Shown: piece after piece, positions 22,431-36,759 of the stretch | Layout of the letters: each line of letters begins with the position of its first letter | Position numbering within the stretch: the stretch's first letter is position 1 | NCBI RefSeq assembly: GCF_003473485.1 | Contig: NC_053042.1 | Coordinates: forward strand, 50,121,762-50,185,761 | Source: Medicago truncatula | Taxonomy: Eukaryota; Streptophyta; Magnoliopsida; Fabales; Fabaceae | Direction: 5' to 3' | DNA: 64,000 bases | Notes under the pieces: generated by a model | The model's database searches: none | Told to the model about the DNA's origin: nothing | What the model saw: the letters and a program-made list of their open reading frames with translations, nothing else | Translations under genes and position numbers: made by a program

Positions 22431-25400
22431 TATTAGCCAACTATATACTACTACTATTTTTAATTTCTCTAATTAATATGGATATTTTAGTTGTAACATA
22501 TTAGCTTACTATAAAATTGCTATAAAAAAAAAAAAGCTTACTATAAAATTAGCACAACTAGTAATCCTAATAATATTTAGAATTGAGTTAAAAAAAATTG
22601 GCAAATTGTGTGCTATAATAAGACACAAAGGAGTAATGACAATAATATTGTAATCATCCCTATTATCCTTATTTTTTGTTCAAGAAAGAGACACTCGTAA
22701 AAATAAATTCATCACATAGGGAAAAATAAATTCACCCATCACATCGTGGCCACACACTATATCATTTCTACATGAACTCACAAAAATGTTAAAATTATTA
22801 AGTCGAATATCATGATTGGGTTTCGAACCCCGATTCCTCTACTGAGTTTTTAATGATTTTATCATTTTGTTTATCTAAAAGAAAAAAGAAAAAAAAGTTG
22901 ACCGCATAGCTTACACCCATCACATCGTGGATTCCGGTCAGAAAGAGATTTTATTAAATGACGGAAAATTTGTGATGCATTCTCGAGATAAGGTATCACA
23001 ATAAATAGCATTGTTGATCATATAATGTTCAATGAGAAGTCAATGCCTTCACTGTTTAGATGTTTAACTGTTACCTCATTAGACAATTGACATAGGACTA
23101 AAACCTAACCTGAAATATCTAGACCGTTAATTTTTGAACTGTTCGTAAAAAAAAATTGAATTGTTTCCACTGTAGTCTCGCCCAAGAGTAGACTTTATTT
23201 TTGCCCCAGATGTGATTATCATTGTTGGTTGGTGTGCTTTAATTTATGCTACTATCATTATTAAGAGCAAAGTATTGTATCAAAAAGCTAAGCCATGATA
23301 CTGTAATGGATTCAATATTCTATTACAGAGAACTAAGCAACGCAGGAGAAATAATCCTCAATGCCTTCTTTCCCTTATATATGCCTTGTTCACTCCTTGA
23401 TGTACACTTTTCATCCAATACTTGCCCACGTGTCTTTACTGCAATGACAGTTTGCTAGCTTCATTTGATGACATGGCATTCTCTATTTAAGATCATTACA
23501 GATACTATTGTAACTAACACGATGAAAATGTCTCATCCTGATCAATGTTTTGTTGTGAGCATTGTTCAATTTGTCACTTGATCTTTACGAGTTGATGATA
23601 CAAAAATTGAATGAAAGCAAGTGTCACCATCCTAGAACCGTGATATGTGAAAGGGGAGACAAAAGAGCAATAATGTTGTTGAATGATTCAGATTTTTTCT
23701 TCAATGAAACAAACAAATGACTAATACGTGGAGGAGGGGATGAAAAAAAATTAAAGTAGCGGAAAGAGAATGTCTTATTTTTCTTTTTTAAATTAAGGAA
23801 ACTATAAAATATTTTCATAATTAAATTAGATGTGATTGAAATTTATATGATCATTCAACCAATTTAAGATTATCAGAATCTCATTCTCTTGATAATCGGA
23901 GAATTAAGATTAAGAAAGTTTATAATGAATCATAGAATTGGAAGAATAGCTTTGATATTTATGGCGTTGATGAATATCTTTGTTCAAATTGTACAACTCG
24001 TTCTCAATTCGGATTTAGAAAAGCATGGGGTTGTCAAGATAAACCATCTTTAGTCGTACCGCCCTATTTTTTTTGGCCACGTCCCATCATATTCTAGTCA
24101 CCAATATGGTTGTGCCACCCTCGCCATTTTTCTCCCCTTGTCAAGCTCTATCTCCTACACCCAACAGATCATTTGTCACATATTCACCGGAACTCTGCCA
24201 CCTTCTATCCTTTAGTTTGTCGTTTGTGGACCGCCTTTGGTCACAAAACCACCACCACCAATCAACTCATCTCCTTCTTCCAAGCAAACCCCTCAATTTA
24301 TTTCAAGATTTGATCAAGTTGATTTTTTAGACCACCGCCTTTAAAGGCCATTTTGAGTGAGCACGATTCTGGATCAAGAAGATGAACATCAATTCCTTGC
24401 TCACCTTCGTGAGGCCTGTCTATTGGATAACTTATTTTTATGTTATATGTATCAACGCTAGTCACCATTGTACAGTCGCAGGTAAAAAGCTTCGACCATC
24501 TTTGTTCTTTCTTTTTGTTTTCAAATGAACTTTCTCCATTGGAGGAAGAGGGAAATGATTTGGTTTATAGCGTGTGTCATAAATTTGGCATAACTTATTC
24601 ATATCTAATGGTGTAAAAAAAGTTTTTGCATTGTGAAAGACCTAGTAAACTTGTACACCATAGACGTTACCTCTTTTTAAAGCACCAAACCTAACGTTTT
24701 CAGTATGATGTTTCGTGATGCTATACACTACTTACTTCAAATTAAACTTGAACAATACACGAAAAGGCAAAAACCTTCTTTTATATCTTAAGAGACTAAC
24801 ATTAGACATGCTATATCTTTTCTTTTTGACATTAAGGGAGCCTAAGAGAAATATTTTTCATTGATTATACTTTTAAATTAAAAAATTAACGGAGCCTAAA
24901 AATAATGGACAACATGGTGTGTGTTTTTTTTTTGACAAAAACACGGTGTTAAGCCCTCTTTGTAATAAAAAAAAAATGGACAACAAATAAATTATAACAA
25001 GCAATCAAATTCTATTAAAACAAGGCAGCAACAAGTCAACCGTATTGTTGTGGCATAACAAGAAGGAGTGTAAATTTTATGATATCATAGAAGGTAATCA
25101 TGCAATTCAAGCATCTTCTATCTATCAAAAAAAAAAAAAAAAGCAATTCAAGCATTTTTAAGATAATGTAATTTACTCAAAATGAAAATGTAATTTACTT
25201 AAAATGAATAGTGAAAACTGAAATTAACGACTTCGCCTTTTTTTTTAGATATGCGAAATGATAAATAATCATTGATACTGACACACATATGCAGTGATCG
25301 GGTTCGAAACTCCGATCACGGCGTCTGAACTAACAATGTTTGACATTTCAGTAATGTATTTTCGGCACTTCAATTTAATTGGACTGCATAAGCCTTAACT

Positions 25401-27547
25401 TAACACATGTTAGAGATTTTCTTCATGAAATTAACTTTTCATTGCCCCAGTAGAAAATTCAACGTCACACAAGTCATAACAAAGTTGCAAAATGATACTA
25501 GTCAAATGGTTGATCTCCTAGGTAATCGATCTTGTCTCGTGCCAGCTACACTGTTCGTGTCATACATGACTTGTGCAATCTTCTTATCGCTTAATCAAAC
25601 TATTGCATTGCAGTAGTGGTATGGAATCCAACTCAATTTTTGCGACACAACAATCACACAATTTTGAGCAAATAATAAGGTTTTTAATGAATCACGTTTT
25701 GTAATTCTCCAATTGCGTATAACTACATGAACAACTAAACACAATTTCAAGAGTTTTAACGTTGCCTCTCAAGAAAGAAACTTGCGTCACTTATCTAATT
25801 AAGTTGAAAGATACTTGTTCGCATATTCAAGTTGTTTTGGTTAATAACATGTTCTTCAAAACCTAGTAATCGAATTAAAGTGATTAATGAGTTAACCAGA
25901 AAACGTATCGTTCGAAGAACTAAAGTTCGATTTATGTTAGAATTAACTTTTGGACCTCTAGCCCTCTTCTCAACAAATCAAATATTCTTCAACTATTAAT
26001 GAAATTAAATATTTTGTTATGATATGGAATTATTTACTTGGAGTTTTTGTTTTTTTTGGTACAAATTTGCTTGGAGAGTTATGTAGAAGAATCATGAATT
26101 GATGGTTGAAATAAGTTGTCCCTTTTGAATACAGATTAAGTATTACTCTCTACAATATTTGACTTTTTCCCTAACTAATTTTATAGGATTATTAACAGAG
26201 ACAGAGAAGAGGGGATGTTAGGGCAAGAACGTAGAAAAGGACAAAAATTGTGTGTGGAAAAATAAGAAATTATGAGTACAATGTAAAAGCCACCTTCTGT
26301 TCTGGCAACTTGTAGTTCTAGCCATAATTAAGATGTGTTTGAAATCTAAACTAGATTCCAAGCTTGAAATCATAAGTTGATTGAGACAAATACATCACAA
26401 AACACCATACATGAAAAATTAGGACGAAAGAGACGCTTAGTCCAAGAACAAGAAATCAAATGCAAATAAGAGCTTCTTTAAATAAAATAAAAATGCAAAT
26501 AAGATTTTCATTCCTAATCATAAAAAAAAAATATAAAAAAAATGTTTCTTCATTTTAAATTACCCTAACTGTTACCAAAGCAAAAGGGTTATACTACATT
26601 ACACGATCTCAAGACATGTACCTCGCCCGTATGATACATTGGATTCTGGATATATGGTAGTATGAGTAATTGTTAGGAATTTGGATCCTCAAGTGCTTGA
26701 GAAGTTCATTTGGAGAGGGTATGTATACTTTTATCATACAAGAGTAAATGAATAGTGTTTAGACACGATTTTTTTTAATAATAAAAACGAGATTGATAAA
26801 AAATTATTTAATATTTCGAAGACAAATCAATTTATGTGTGCGATTAAATACTATTCATTTAATTTTGTGACGAAGATTAATACATAGAGAGAGAGAGAGA
26901 AAGAAAAACAAAAATGGATGGATTGAATATTTTAATCACAAAATTAGTTTCTCTCGATCTCTCTTAAATGAAGGTATTTGAGAGGATCCAAACTCAACTA
27001 TTAGTAGGTAATCATAGAGTTATTAATTGATGATATAAAATTATTGGTGGAATTCATTTGAAACTTTATTTAGAGGTGATGTGTTGGAGGGATTGAGTGT
27101 TTATTAGGTATTATTATTAAAAAATTATAAAGGACTGTTTTGTACATGTAAAACTCACTTATGTCGTCAAAAATGGGTATCTCCTATTTGGATGCGCTTA
27201 TATGGCTAGCAAAAGCTTCCACCCAAACTCAACAAATGTGTTGACTATGAAGCGGTAACACCGACAAGAAACCCTTGACACCATTAATAATTTGAAAAGG
27301 TTGTATATTTAAATGCATGTCGGTGTAAACGAACATCAAACACACCTTCAATTTGAAATGTCAGGGTTATACGGTTAGCCAATCAAAATGTAGCCTTAAG
27401 AAACACAAGAGATTAAAGTCAGCTTCCATGCATGCATATTCTTAGGTATGTATGTAACAAAAGAAAATACAGTCACCTGCTAAATCATTAATCAATGAAG
27501 CAAACTAGAAGAAGTCAGGAATGCAGCCAAGTTTTGATAAAAGCTTC
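22431..27547. other. Gene-poor intergenic region
   Basis: No supported gene in about 5 kb. A C-rich stretch at 24070-24420 with two overlapping open frames on the plus strand (to 85 codons) looks like a degraded coding or repeat fragment, but I do not recognise a family. A phrase CCCATCACATCGTGG occurs twice (near 22735 and 22915), and a GA microsatellite lies near 26886-26901. Short tRNA T-arm-like strings occur (22816, 25298) but with no tRNA around them. Confidence 0.4.
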
Positions 27548-29287
27548 CTATTTAGGAGGACTAGAGGCAAGATAACCAAGTTGCTCAGCCAATACATCAA
27601 CATCTTCAATATCCACTTCATCTTCAATACCCTCTTTAAACAAATCTTGCCAAAACACTTCAATATCGATCTCTTTATCTCTTACTTCAAGTTGATTGAT
27701 TTGATTGGAATCTTCCTCAACATCTTGATGTGTTTCGAGTTTGACAAAATTTAAGCACTCTTTATCAACATATCCTAATTCATCACCTGCTTCAACATTA
27801 CTAGGCCCTTGATCAATAGTTCTCCTTCTCTTCTTAGAAAAAATTTCCTCTAACTCTTTTCTCCATTCCTTCTGCTGAACTAACTGTTGCAAGAAATTAG
27901 GATTTTGTATTGCCCTTGCCAAGAAATTCATCATCTGTTTTTGTTTTTGTTCACTTCTTTTAAGCCTTCCTTCCATTGCTTCAAGGTGAGTTCTAGTATT
28001 CTGTTGTTGTTGTCTAAGTTTCACCAACTCAACCATTAGAACTTGTCTGTCGCGCCTCAACCGATCCACTTCGATTCCGTCTGATCCAAACCTTCCCAGC
28101 TCAACACATGACGGGTCTAGTGCTTGCATTACTTGAGATTGATTTGCTTTTCTTCTTCTAATGTTCTTCAAAAGGATTTTTTGTCCTTTTAGAAACATCT
28201 CATTAGCAAATTCCCACCTATCTGCATCAACCTTTTTAAACCCCTACAATTTAATTTCAAATTTCTCCTTCATTTTCAAATCAAAATGCAATCCATAATT
28301 CCATTCAATGAAAACGAACACTAATTAACATTGACGTAGACATAGAAGTATGACATGACACCGACACATAGACATCATTAATAATTTTAAATAAAATAGA
28401 ATTAATTGAATATAACCAAAGTATCAGTGTCGTGTTGGAATCGTGTCACATATATAGTAGACATTTTCTCGATCATGAGAAACAAACAAAAATGTTTCTT
28501 CATGATGTCATATCTCCAACTAATTAAATAGATGTTTATTTAATTTTGAGAGTATTGTTTAAACATTAAATTGATTCGAAGAATTTATCTAAATTCTCTA
28601 AAATCTTCCTCCAATAAATTTTTTTGACTTCCTTTATTAGGTGAAATTTGTATTACCATGAAAAATAACTCACACAATCAAGCTAAAGGATTGTCTATTA
28701 ATCATTTTTTTTTTCCAAAGTCCTTCACTCCCAAACATAGCTTAGACTTTTATATTTCAACCGCAATATTGCATTGCAAAATGCAATTTAGAACTGCATT
28801 ATTCCAGATAATGAATGAAACAAAAATGTTCTCTAGTGATGTCATATATATTGTCTCTTTTGATGATAAGGGTTGCTTCACCTCATCAGAATAATTAAGA
28901 AAACCAAAGATTAAAAAAGAAAAAAAAAACATATATATAATATATCATCACTACTTGAGTAGAGAGTTGAAATTAAATACTACTACTCACATAGGTATTA
29001 AGTTGCCTGACAAAACTGGAGAAATTGTTGTGCTTGAAGAATCTAGGGAGAAGAATAATGGAAAAGGCTTGAGGATCCCAAACAACAAAGCTATTGTTCC
29101 CTGTACTCCATGAAACTATATGATTTGTGGAAGGATCATCAACTATATCATATGTTTTTGTGAGGAATGGTGGAGGACCATTTTCATGAAGTCCTTCCCT
29201 TGGTTGAGGTTCACCAACCACAGAAAAGGAAGAACTTCCTCCTACAAATTCCTCCTTCATTCCACCATGATGAGGATTCATATTCAT
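27548..29287 (-). CDS. Class A heat stress transcription factor (HsfA2/A6-like)
   Basis: Two exons, 28991-29287 and 27548-28243, 330 residues. The intron lies at the position conserved in plant HSFs, inside the DNA-binding domain (QLNTY|GFKKVD). DNA-binding domain about residues 38-131, with [14 protein letters not shown] as recognition helix. The HR-A/B coiled coil (about 138-222) has the extended insert of class A. A nuclear localisation signal KKRRR lies at 236-240. An AHA activation motif EVFWQDLF lies at 294-301, and a C-terminal export-like signal LAEQLGYL near 319-326. Such factors bind heat shock elements and activate chaperone genes. The start is the first in-frame ATG at 29287; an open frame extends upstream without an ATG. 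Assignment to A2 versus A6b needs a tree. Confidence 0.92.
28244..28990 (-). other. Single HSF intron, 747 bp, with a dispersed repeat
   Basis: GT-AG intron of the heat stress factor gene. A stretch near 28330-28450 contains GACATGACACCGACACATAG and GTATCAGTGTCGTGTTGG, matching the dispersed CACCGACAC-type repeat seen in the dymeclin and BS1 introns. Confidence 0.6.
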
Positions 29288-32023
29288 AAAAAGGATCTGG
29301 TTTGGCAAGTAGGGTTTGAATAATGAGAACTTAAACTAAATAGACTGATCATGATTACTAAACATAATAGGAAAATCAGATCATATCATGAGGGGGGGAC
29401 ACACAGAGAGAGTACAGAGAGATTTATGATCTTTGGAAGTGTTTTTGATTGGAATGATGTGAGTGAAGGAACATGAAGCAGGTACATGCTGTCTTGAGTT
29501 TTGTTCAATTCATTTATAAAATAGTTGTTATGTTATGTTATATGCCATTGTTCTTGTGTTTTTTTCCCCTTTTCTTTATAGATGGCGAAATATATTATTA
29601 TATAGGTCAAGTGACTAATGGGGAAGGTAAAGTACAAGACAAATCTAAGATGTCGACTAGATATTTTTCTCCCTCCTCTCTCTTATTTCTCTTTTGGGAA
29701 AGCCGTTGCATTGCACTTCCATACTTCTATTACTTCATTTTATTTTATTTTCTTGAAACCGTCGGTAAAACCTTTTGTTCATTAAGTTCACACTACATAA
29801 TTATTTTTTTATGAGATAAAGTTTAGGGTTTAGGTGGTTGAGTTTCGGAAATTCATCAAAGTCAAAACAGACTTCAAGACTTAAAGACATTGACAGTTTG
29901 TACGACAAAAAAATCATCAAAACAGTCATGAAAGTTGAACTCACAACTTTATCGGTGAGTTAATTTCTTACCGATTAGTCCATATCCTTTTTAATTATTG
30001 GTGCAATCTCTACTTTGTACTTCACATATTAATTTATAATTCCTTTTCGGTCTTTTTTAATGAAAAAGTGATAACTTTGTCTGTTGTCAAGGACCGAGTA
30101 ATGAAAAGCTACAGATGAGGACTTGTGCTTGAGAAAATCTAATTCAGATGGTCCTTAAAAAACATACTTTTTTTTTACAACAAAACATACATTTTATTTC
30201 AACATCAACATACAAATATATTTAACAGAAGAGTTAGATGATTGACACAAAAGTTGTAAAAAATATATATAATTTATCTGGTCTCACTTATTTTCTTTTA
30301 TCTTCTATATATAAGTGATTATAAATTACACGCAAAAGTTAATATAAGATATACACAATAGAATTTTAAAAGATAGATATATATGGTCCAACATTTTACA
30401 ACAAATACATTTAACTTTTTGAATCCATTTTACTGATATTTTGATATAGAGGAAATGCTAAATTTGACTTCAAAATTTTTATGAGTAATGGGAATGTACA
30501 TGCTTGATTAGACGACGGATGAGAAATGATTTTGGTTACACAAGGCGTGGAATATCAAATGGGCATTGGTTGGCATTGGATCAATGTTTGCTGTGAAATC
30601 ATGTCGATTTCTAAGAAAACCAATGTATGAAAAAAAAAAGTTGCGTTATATATATATATATTTGCGTTATAATTGTTCTTCGTGGTTTTTCAAGATGTAA
30701 AAATTCTTAAGAGCGAGTGAAGGTGGGGCAGTCAAACCTTTTGGCACAAAGGAGAGATCGAAACGTGTATCCACATATGGTTATCATTTCAAATTAAATA
30801 ATATATTTTTGAGAGATTAGAGGTCTTGTCAAAATAAAATAGAGATTAGAGAGATGAAACTAGAGATATTAAAAAAATAATTATATACTCCAATGAAAAG
30901 AGATGAGACTAGAATATGCCCGACACCATCAAAATTCAAAAAGCAAAATCGCAGATAACTGTAGTGTAGTGTCCCGTGTCCTGCTTTTTGTTTTTTCTCT
31001 GGGGTACTTAATTTAGTTTGTTTAATTCAAACTTTGGTATCAAATCACATTTTATTTCGCAGACTATTAGGCAAATTAATGATTAGGTGTAGTGTTTCTC
31101 ACCACGCAATTAAGAGTTGATACCACTGATCACCCCATCTTCCTCACTGAACCAGTAGTTTCATACCCAATACTAATTGAACCTTGTGCTTACCTATGGC
31201 ACTCTTGAATTAAATAACTACTCACACCTTTCTTGTTAAGACTTAGCTCGAGCTCAACTCAGATAGATACTAGTCTATTAGGTGAGATTTGGGAAAACTT
31301 AACTGAACATTTTTATCTACTCCCTCGATATTGGACGATTTTAGTCAAATAGATGAGAAACTATCATTTAAGAATCATTGCCTTAAAACTTCCAAACATT
31401 GCCTTAAAGCACGTCAAAATGAAAAATCAAGCAAAAATGAATACATTCAAATTGCTTAATGGTATTCCTATGGTTCCAATGCTGTAAGTAAGAATCATTA
31501 TATTTTGACAGAAATTTCTAGAAGAGAATTGTTTTAGTACAAGGGTTCCTACTTTCTACAGCTGCAGCTGTAGATGATCCATGCCTATTTCCTACTCAAT
31601 TCGGCAGTATTCAGCGGACTACATTATGGGCTTTCCTCGAGTCCCAGTTTAGTATTGGCCTCTACTTAATCAAAGAACACATTGAGTAGGACTCATAACC
31701 ATTACAAGGGACAACTAATTGACCAAAAAACTCGAATTAGAAAACATTAACAGTCTATTGATGTATATGTTTTATTCTGTCTGCAATTCTGATAACAATA
31801 TTGCAAATACAATTATTTTACAACACAGGCAACAAACACAATGGCATGGATATATATATATATATATATAACATTGAGGGTTCAAAGGGTAACTTGCATA
31901 CCACAACATAAAAGAACGGGTTTCTTTCTTTGTTTTACAGATCATTATTTATTTCTCAAACTTGGTTAAAGTATCAAAGCCTTGGTCCTTTTTATCCCAT
32001 GCTACAATCAGGCAGAATCAATC
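29288..32023. other. Intergenic between HSF and ARD
   Basis: Contains the HSF promoter immediately above 29288 and AT-rich spacer. An AT run lies at about 31850-31870, and no coding family is recognised. The 113-codon open stretch at 29473-29814 is low complexity (Phe/Tyr/Leu-rich) and not supported as a gene. Confidence 0.4.
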
Positions 32024-34586
32024 TTAAGCAGTGGCGTCAACAGCATGGCTAGCAACATCCTTCTCCACAAAAGTCTTGATATATTGCCCTCTGCGCATTA
32101 AAATCGCAATATGAGGTTCGACATAAATTCTCTGATTGTCCCATATGCTACCTAATTACTAAACTGGTTAAATCATACCTAGCAGGAAGATGATCATGTG
32201 GGCGATTGTATGGAGTCCAAATTGGTTCACCAACAAAAAATCGCAATGCCTGTATAATTACAATCATGTAAGAAACACATATGAAGTAGACTAATCTCAG
32301 CAAATGTTAAGATAAAGAAAGAAGTTGAAAATGCATATCAACAACTAAAAGATAACAAAAATAGGCTTGCAATATGTCACATCACAAGTTACACCTTCAT
32401 CTTAACATATATTCAAGAATGCAACTAACCAAAATCATTGCAATCACATCCTTCTGTTTAATAAAAAGTATGTGAAGGGCAGACGCACAATAGGACTTCC
32501 AAAAAGAGCACCGGACAATGTTTTAAATTCAAAGAACCAAAGTTCAAAAGCTAAGGTTATCAGAAATTGAGACAGATTAACAGAAAAATGATAAGCTAAG
32601 GGAATGATTTGCTATTAGCAACAGAAGAAAGTAGCACAGTTACAAATTTACAACTATGCAGTCGATACCTTAATATAATTGCTCTCATCCAATGTAAAGC
32701 GGTGATAAATTCCAGCAGGTAAAATGATCATTCCTCCTTTCTTCACCCATACACGAATCCAAGCCTCATTGCGATCCCTGACATCAAAGTAACCTAAAGA
32801 AAAACAGGGAATGTTAGCAATTTGACAGGGTAGGCATGGTAACGAGAAAATCAGATCAAACAAGAAATCTGTTCATACCACTTCCAGCAACACAGTAACG
32901 GATCTCCTCATCAGTGTGCAGATGCTCTTCAAAGAAGTTCTTGATCTTCTCTTCATAATTTGGCAACTTTTCTGGGCAGACCTCACAAACATCCTGCAGA
33001 AAATGCGCCTCAGATAAAAATTTCAAAAAGCATGACGTAGCCGGAATGTTAAAATGCAGACATTTGACATCAAAACGAAATGAAAAAATGTTAGGCTTTT
33101 CATAAATAGTTCTGAATGTTACATATAATTAAACACACACTTTTCTCTCATCACTAACCATGTAAGAGTAACCACGTTCTTCACGAATCTTTTTCAGCTC
33201 TGGATCTGTTTCCGGGTTATCGGCATCCAATTTCCAGCTAAGGACTCCAAGTTCTGCAATTTTAACATGAGTCAAAGTTCAGACGTGACTTGTGAACACA
33301 AACCCTACAATTAGCATGTAAATATAACTAACACATGCAACAAGAAGCGTGTAAATATAACTAACACATGCAACAAGAACCTTACCAGCAAGTTGATCCA
33401 ACGAGACAAACTCCTTCGGTTCTTTGTGATGGGGAAGTCTTTGATCTTCCTTGCTATCATCCATATACCAAGCTTGAAGAACTTCCTCTCGGGAATCCTA
33501 TGAAAAATGCCATACGAAAATATGATTCATCTTATTTCTACAACCTCTCAACAACCCATAATGTAACAGCATCAGTTGTAGTACGCATCTTATTGAGAGA
33601 GCAACTTGGGCATATGATATAAACAAGATTGGGCATAACACTTCTAAAAAAGAGGGCGTGCAATTTAGACGACAAAATCAATAAAACTAACAATTAAGAT
33701 TTCAATAAAACAATTGTGTAGAATGCTGAAGGGGTGATTATATTATATATATCAAGTATCAGCCATTATCTTGTACTCAATTTTTTAAAATTCACCCTTT
33801 TAATTCAAGTGACAAATCGAATGAAATAAAAAAAAAATAAAAAATGTACTTATGATTGGAAAACAAAAACAAAAACAAAGCAAAAGACTGTTGCAAAAAT
33901 AATTACTGACCTTCCAAAATATTTTCATATTCACAACATATCAATAATAGCACAAATAAGGAGTCATCAATTTAAGAGCCATTTCCAATAGGACATTCAG
34001 ACCCAAAAAATGACGGTAAGCATCCAATTCTCGCAACCCACAATCCAAACCTATTATCTTAGTTTTTAGAAGGAGTAGCCCACAGTAGTAAAGGTTGGCA
34101 CGACAAAGTAATATTATATAGGAGGTTGGGGGATTGATCCCTATTACAAATCAATTCCCCTCCTCCTAACAAACTAACCATGAATTTTTTTTGCCTATAT
34201 GAAAACCTAATATGTATTATGTATGTAGATTCCTATCAAACCCACTTCACTATTTACGGTCTTAATTATGAGGAACATTTCACTTTTAGATTCATTTAAT
34301 AACAAATGTATTGTATTTGGTCGATAATTCAGACCAGATACATTAGTTATTTATCTAAAAAGTAATTTTTTGCTTGTAATTTTCTTACAGAAACTTAAAA
34401 TTATCAACACAGAGAAACGGTGGAAGTTGAATTCAAATAATTTATGGTACAATCATTGACAACAACATAATTATTTTCAGGGAAAATGGTATAATTTTTT
34501 GAATCAAAGCTACGAAAATGATATAATCGAAAAAATTCACGAGAGATGAAGAGGAATAAGAATAATACCTTGTTGGATGAAACCAT
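32024..34586 (-). CDS. ARD: Acireductone dioxygenase, 7-exon paralogue
   Basis: Exons: 34569-34586, 33386-33497, 33159-33253, 32879-32993, 32669-32793, 32179-32249, 32024-32090; 200 residues. ARD is a cupin metalloenzyme of the methionine salvage cycle. With Fe(II) it converts acireductone to the 2-oxo acid precursor of methionine plus formate; with Ni(II) it gives an off-pathway product. Metal ligands are visible: [11 protein letters not shown] gives two His and Glu, and PAGIYHRF gives the third His. The N-terminus carries AWYMDDS and RLPHH blocks typical of the family. Exon 1 encodes only MVSSNK. Plant ARDs are linked to ethylene biosynthesis through the Yang cycle. A second paralogue lies about 9 kb downstream in the same orientation. 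Confidence 0.95.
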
Positions 34587-35286
34587 GATGAATGATGGTG
34601 TTTGAGCTTTGGTTTGAGTCTCGAGGTTTATCTCGATCGAACTTTACCAGAAATGCTTAATGGTTACGCGATTTATATTTTCCATAATTTTCCAAACACA
34701 CCCTCTTTATTTACCAAAACGCCCTTCAGTCTTGCAAAATTTTTAGTTAAGTTTTTCTTTGTTTTTTCTTATTTTTTATATTCTCTTTTTATCAAAAAAA
34801 AAAAAATTATTTATTTCCTTGTTTTTTCCTTTTGACTCCTATTTATGTCTCTGTTGAAAAAATATTTATTTCCTTGTTTTTTTCTTGACTCTTATTTATG
34901 TCTTTGTTGAAGGAAAAAAATAGTTACGGGTACAAGGTTTTTTTTTGTCAATTTTTTTTCTTGAAAAATAAATAAGTTAGAGAATAATAAAGAGATATGT
35001 CATTTGGTCATGTTATAATCAAAAATCAACATTTTAGATTTATTTATTAAATGATGTATGTAGTTAATAAAGACCATTAAATTTATTATTACGTGTGGTC
35101 TTATCATTATCAATAAACCAAAAGAATATCACGATAATCTTATTATTTGATATGTATCAACAAAATTACATTATGTGTTATTCATGTTTCCACGATACAT
35201 TAAAGGTTACAGTCGCAAATATTATCATTTTTTTTTTTGTCAAAACAAATATTGACCCTTACATAATATTGTCTATTCTTTAATAC

Positions 35287-35579
35287 ATCCTCCCTCCGTC
35301 CATATATGTAAACCTCCTTTGTTTTTTTCACATTTTTAAAAAAAAATTGTCAGTGTAATTAATGTGTCTGTTTTGTGTGTTAATATTATCAAATTGTCCT
35401 TTATTTGTATGTATATTAAATTTGACTTTTCAAATTTCAAAGACAAGTTAATAGTATTAATTAAGCGTATGCTTAGGAAAAAATAATAAATGCATCTTGT
35501 AATTTAAAAAAGGATTTACATTTACGGACAAAAATAAAATCAAATACAGTATGTGGCTACATTAAGGAACAGAGGGAGT
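35287..35579. repeat. Stowaway-like MITE
   Basis: Left end CTCCCTCCGTCCATATATG and right end AACAGAGGGAG form inverted repeats of the common CTCCCTCCGT family, and internal AAATGTAAATCC-type sequence is also inverted. About 293 bp. TA-type flanks are plausible but not clean. Confidence 0.7.
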
Positions 35580-35934
35580 GAATAACAAAGAAAATTGTTA
35601 TTTTATGGAAAACACGGTTGTATGTTTTTCGTGTTTCTAGTGAATCCAAATTTTGTGCCAAATTGCATTTCCCTTAAAAGATGTAAATATTATGGTATGA
35701 CTTTCTCTCTTTTGTAAGTCACATACTAAACCTCTAAATTTCACACAAAATTGTGTGGGAAAAGGAAAAGGATGATAGACAATTGAAGATGGACTTGGCT
35801 GCTTCAAATGAAAGAAGACTCGTGCCGCAGAAGGATTAACACGCGACAAAAAATCAGCCTCAAAACTTCAAACATACATGGTGCATGCTCTCACAAAATA
35901 ATTACAATACTTTCTTGGGGGTAACTATAATTTA

Positions 35935-36225
35935 CTCCGTCCATCTCATAATAACTGAATCATTTTCAATAAAAAAGTGTCTCAAAATAAGTGAGTCATT
36001 TCATTTTTCAATACATCATTAATTATTTTTTTTCCTTTATAACTCTAATTAATACTACTTTCATCACGCCTAATTCAATATATTCCACTTTGCATTTATG
36101 ATAATGGAGAATACATCAATCCTTAACAAGAACACTCAAAACCATTTTTCTCTCCTTCATTTATATATTTGTCTTAATATGTGTCATTTGAGCAAATGGC
36201 TCAGTTAATCCTGAACAGATGGAAT
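35935..36225. repeat. Diverged Stowaway-like MITE
   Basis: Left end CTCCGTCCATCTCATAATAACTG; the right end reads, on the opposite strand, approximately TTCCATCTGTTCAGGATTAACTG. The internal strings GTGAGTCATTT and TGTCATTTGAGCAAATGGCTC are characteristic of this family. Ends approximate. Confidence 0.6.
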
Positions 36226-36759
36226 ATTAAAAAAATTATACATATGATGTCAATATTTTTTATAGGATCGTCTATTAGTATATGTTTCATATATATAATT
36301 TCTTTTGACGTCATATAACTCGAATCATTGAACACGACATTGAATTGAGAGGTGTATTGATCAGTAGAATTGTTTGATAATGAAAAGATGATGAAAATAC
36401 AAACTTTCGGTTTTTTCATATTTTAAATCTTTAGGTGTATTTTGATGCTTTTACAAACCAACTTGTTGGACTTTCGAATATACATGAACTGATATTTTCG
36501 ATTGTCTAACTAAATAACTATTCTCTTTTCATTTTGATTTTTCCAGGTGTCAATTTAGATGGGTTAACTTAATTTCTTCAAAAAAAAATAGTTAATGAAT
36601 TCCAACAAAGACGAATTGTAAAAATTGAGTTTGATTGGTGGTCAAACTCCAGATTATCATAGCTTGTTCTCCCGAGAACGGACGGTTAACACAAAAAAAA
36701 TAATAACTATTCTACCTAAAAAGAACTAACTATTCCTCTCGTTGACTAAAAATCAAGCC

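Noticed and set aside
24073-24330. 85-codon Pro/Ser/His-rich open frame
   Set aside because: Overlaps another open frame of equal merit, and no conserved motif or splice context is seen.
25290-25325. tRNA T-arm-like hairpin (GATCGG, GTTCGAAAC, CCGATC)
   Set aside because: No acceptor, D or anticodon arms in the surrounding sequence; similar GGTTTCGAACCCC strings occur in nearby repeats.
29288-29308. HSF start seven codons further upstream
   Set aside because: The upstream extension begins with TTG, not ATG. The first in-frame ATG is at 29287.
29473-29814. 113-codon open frame upstream of the HSF
   Set aside because: Low-complexity Phe/Tyr/Leu-rich translation without domain; lies in AT-rich spacer.
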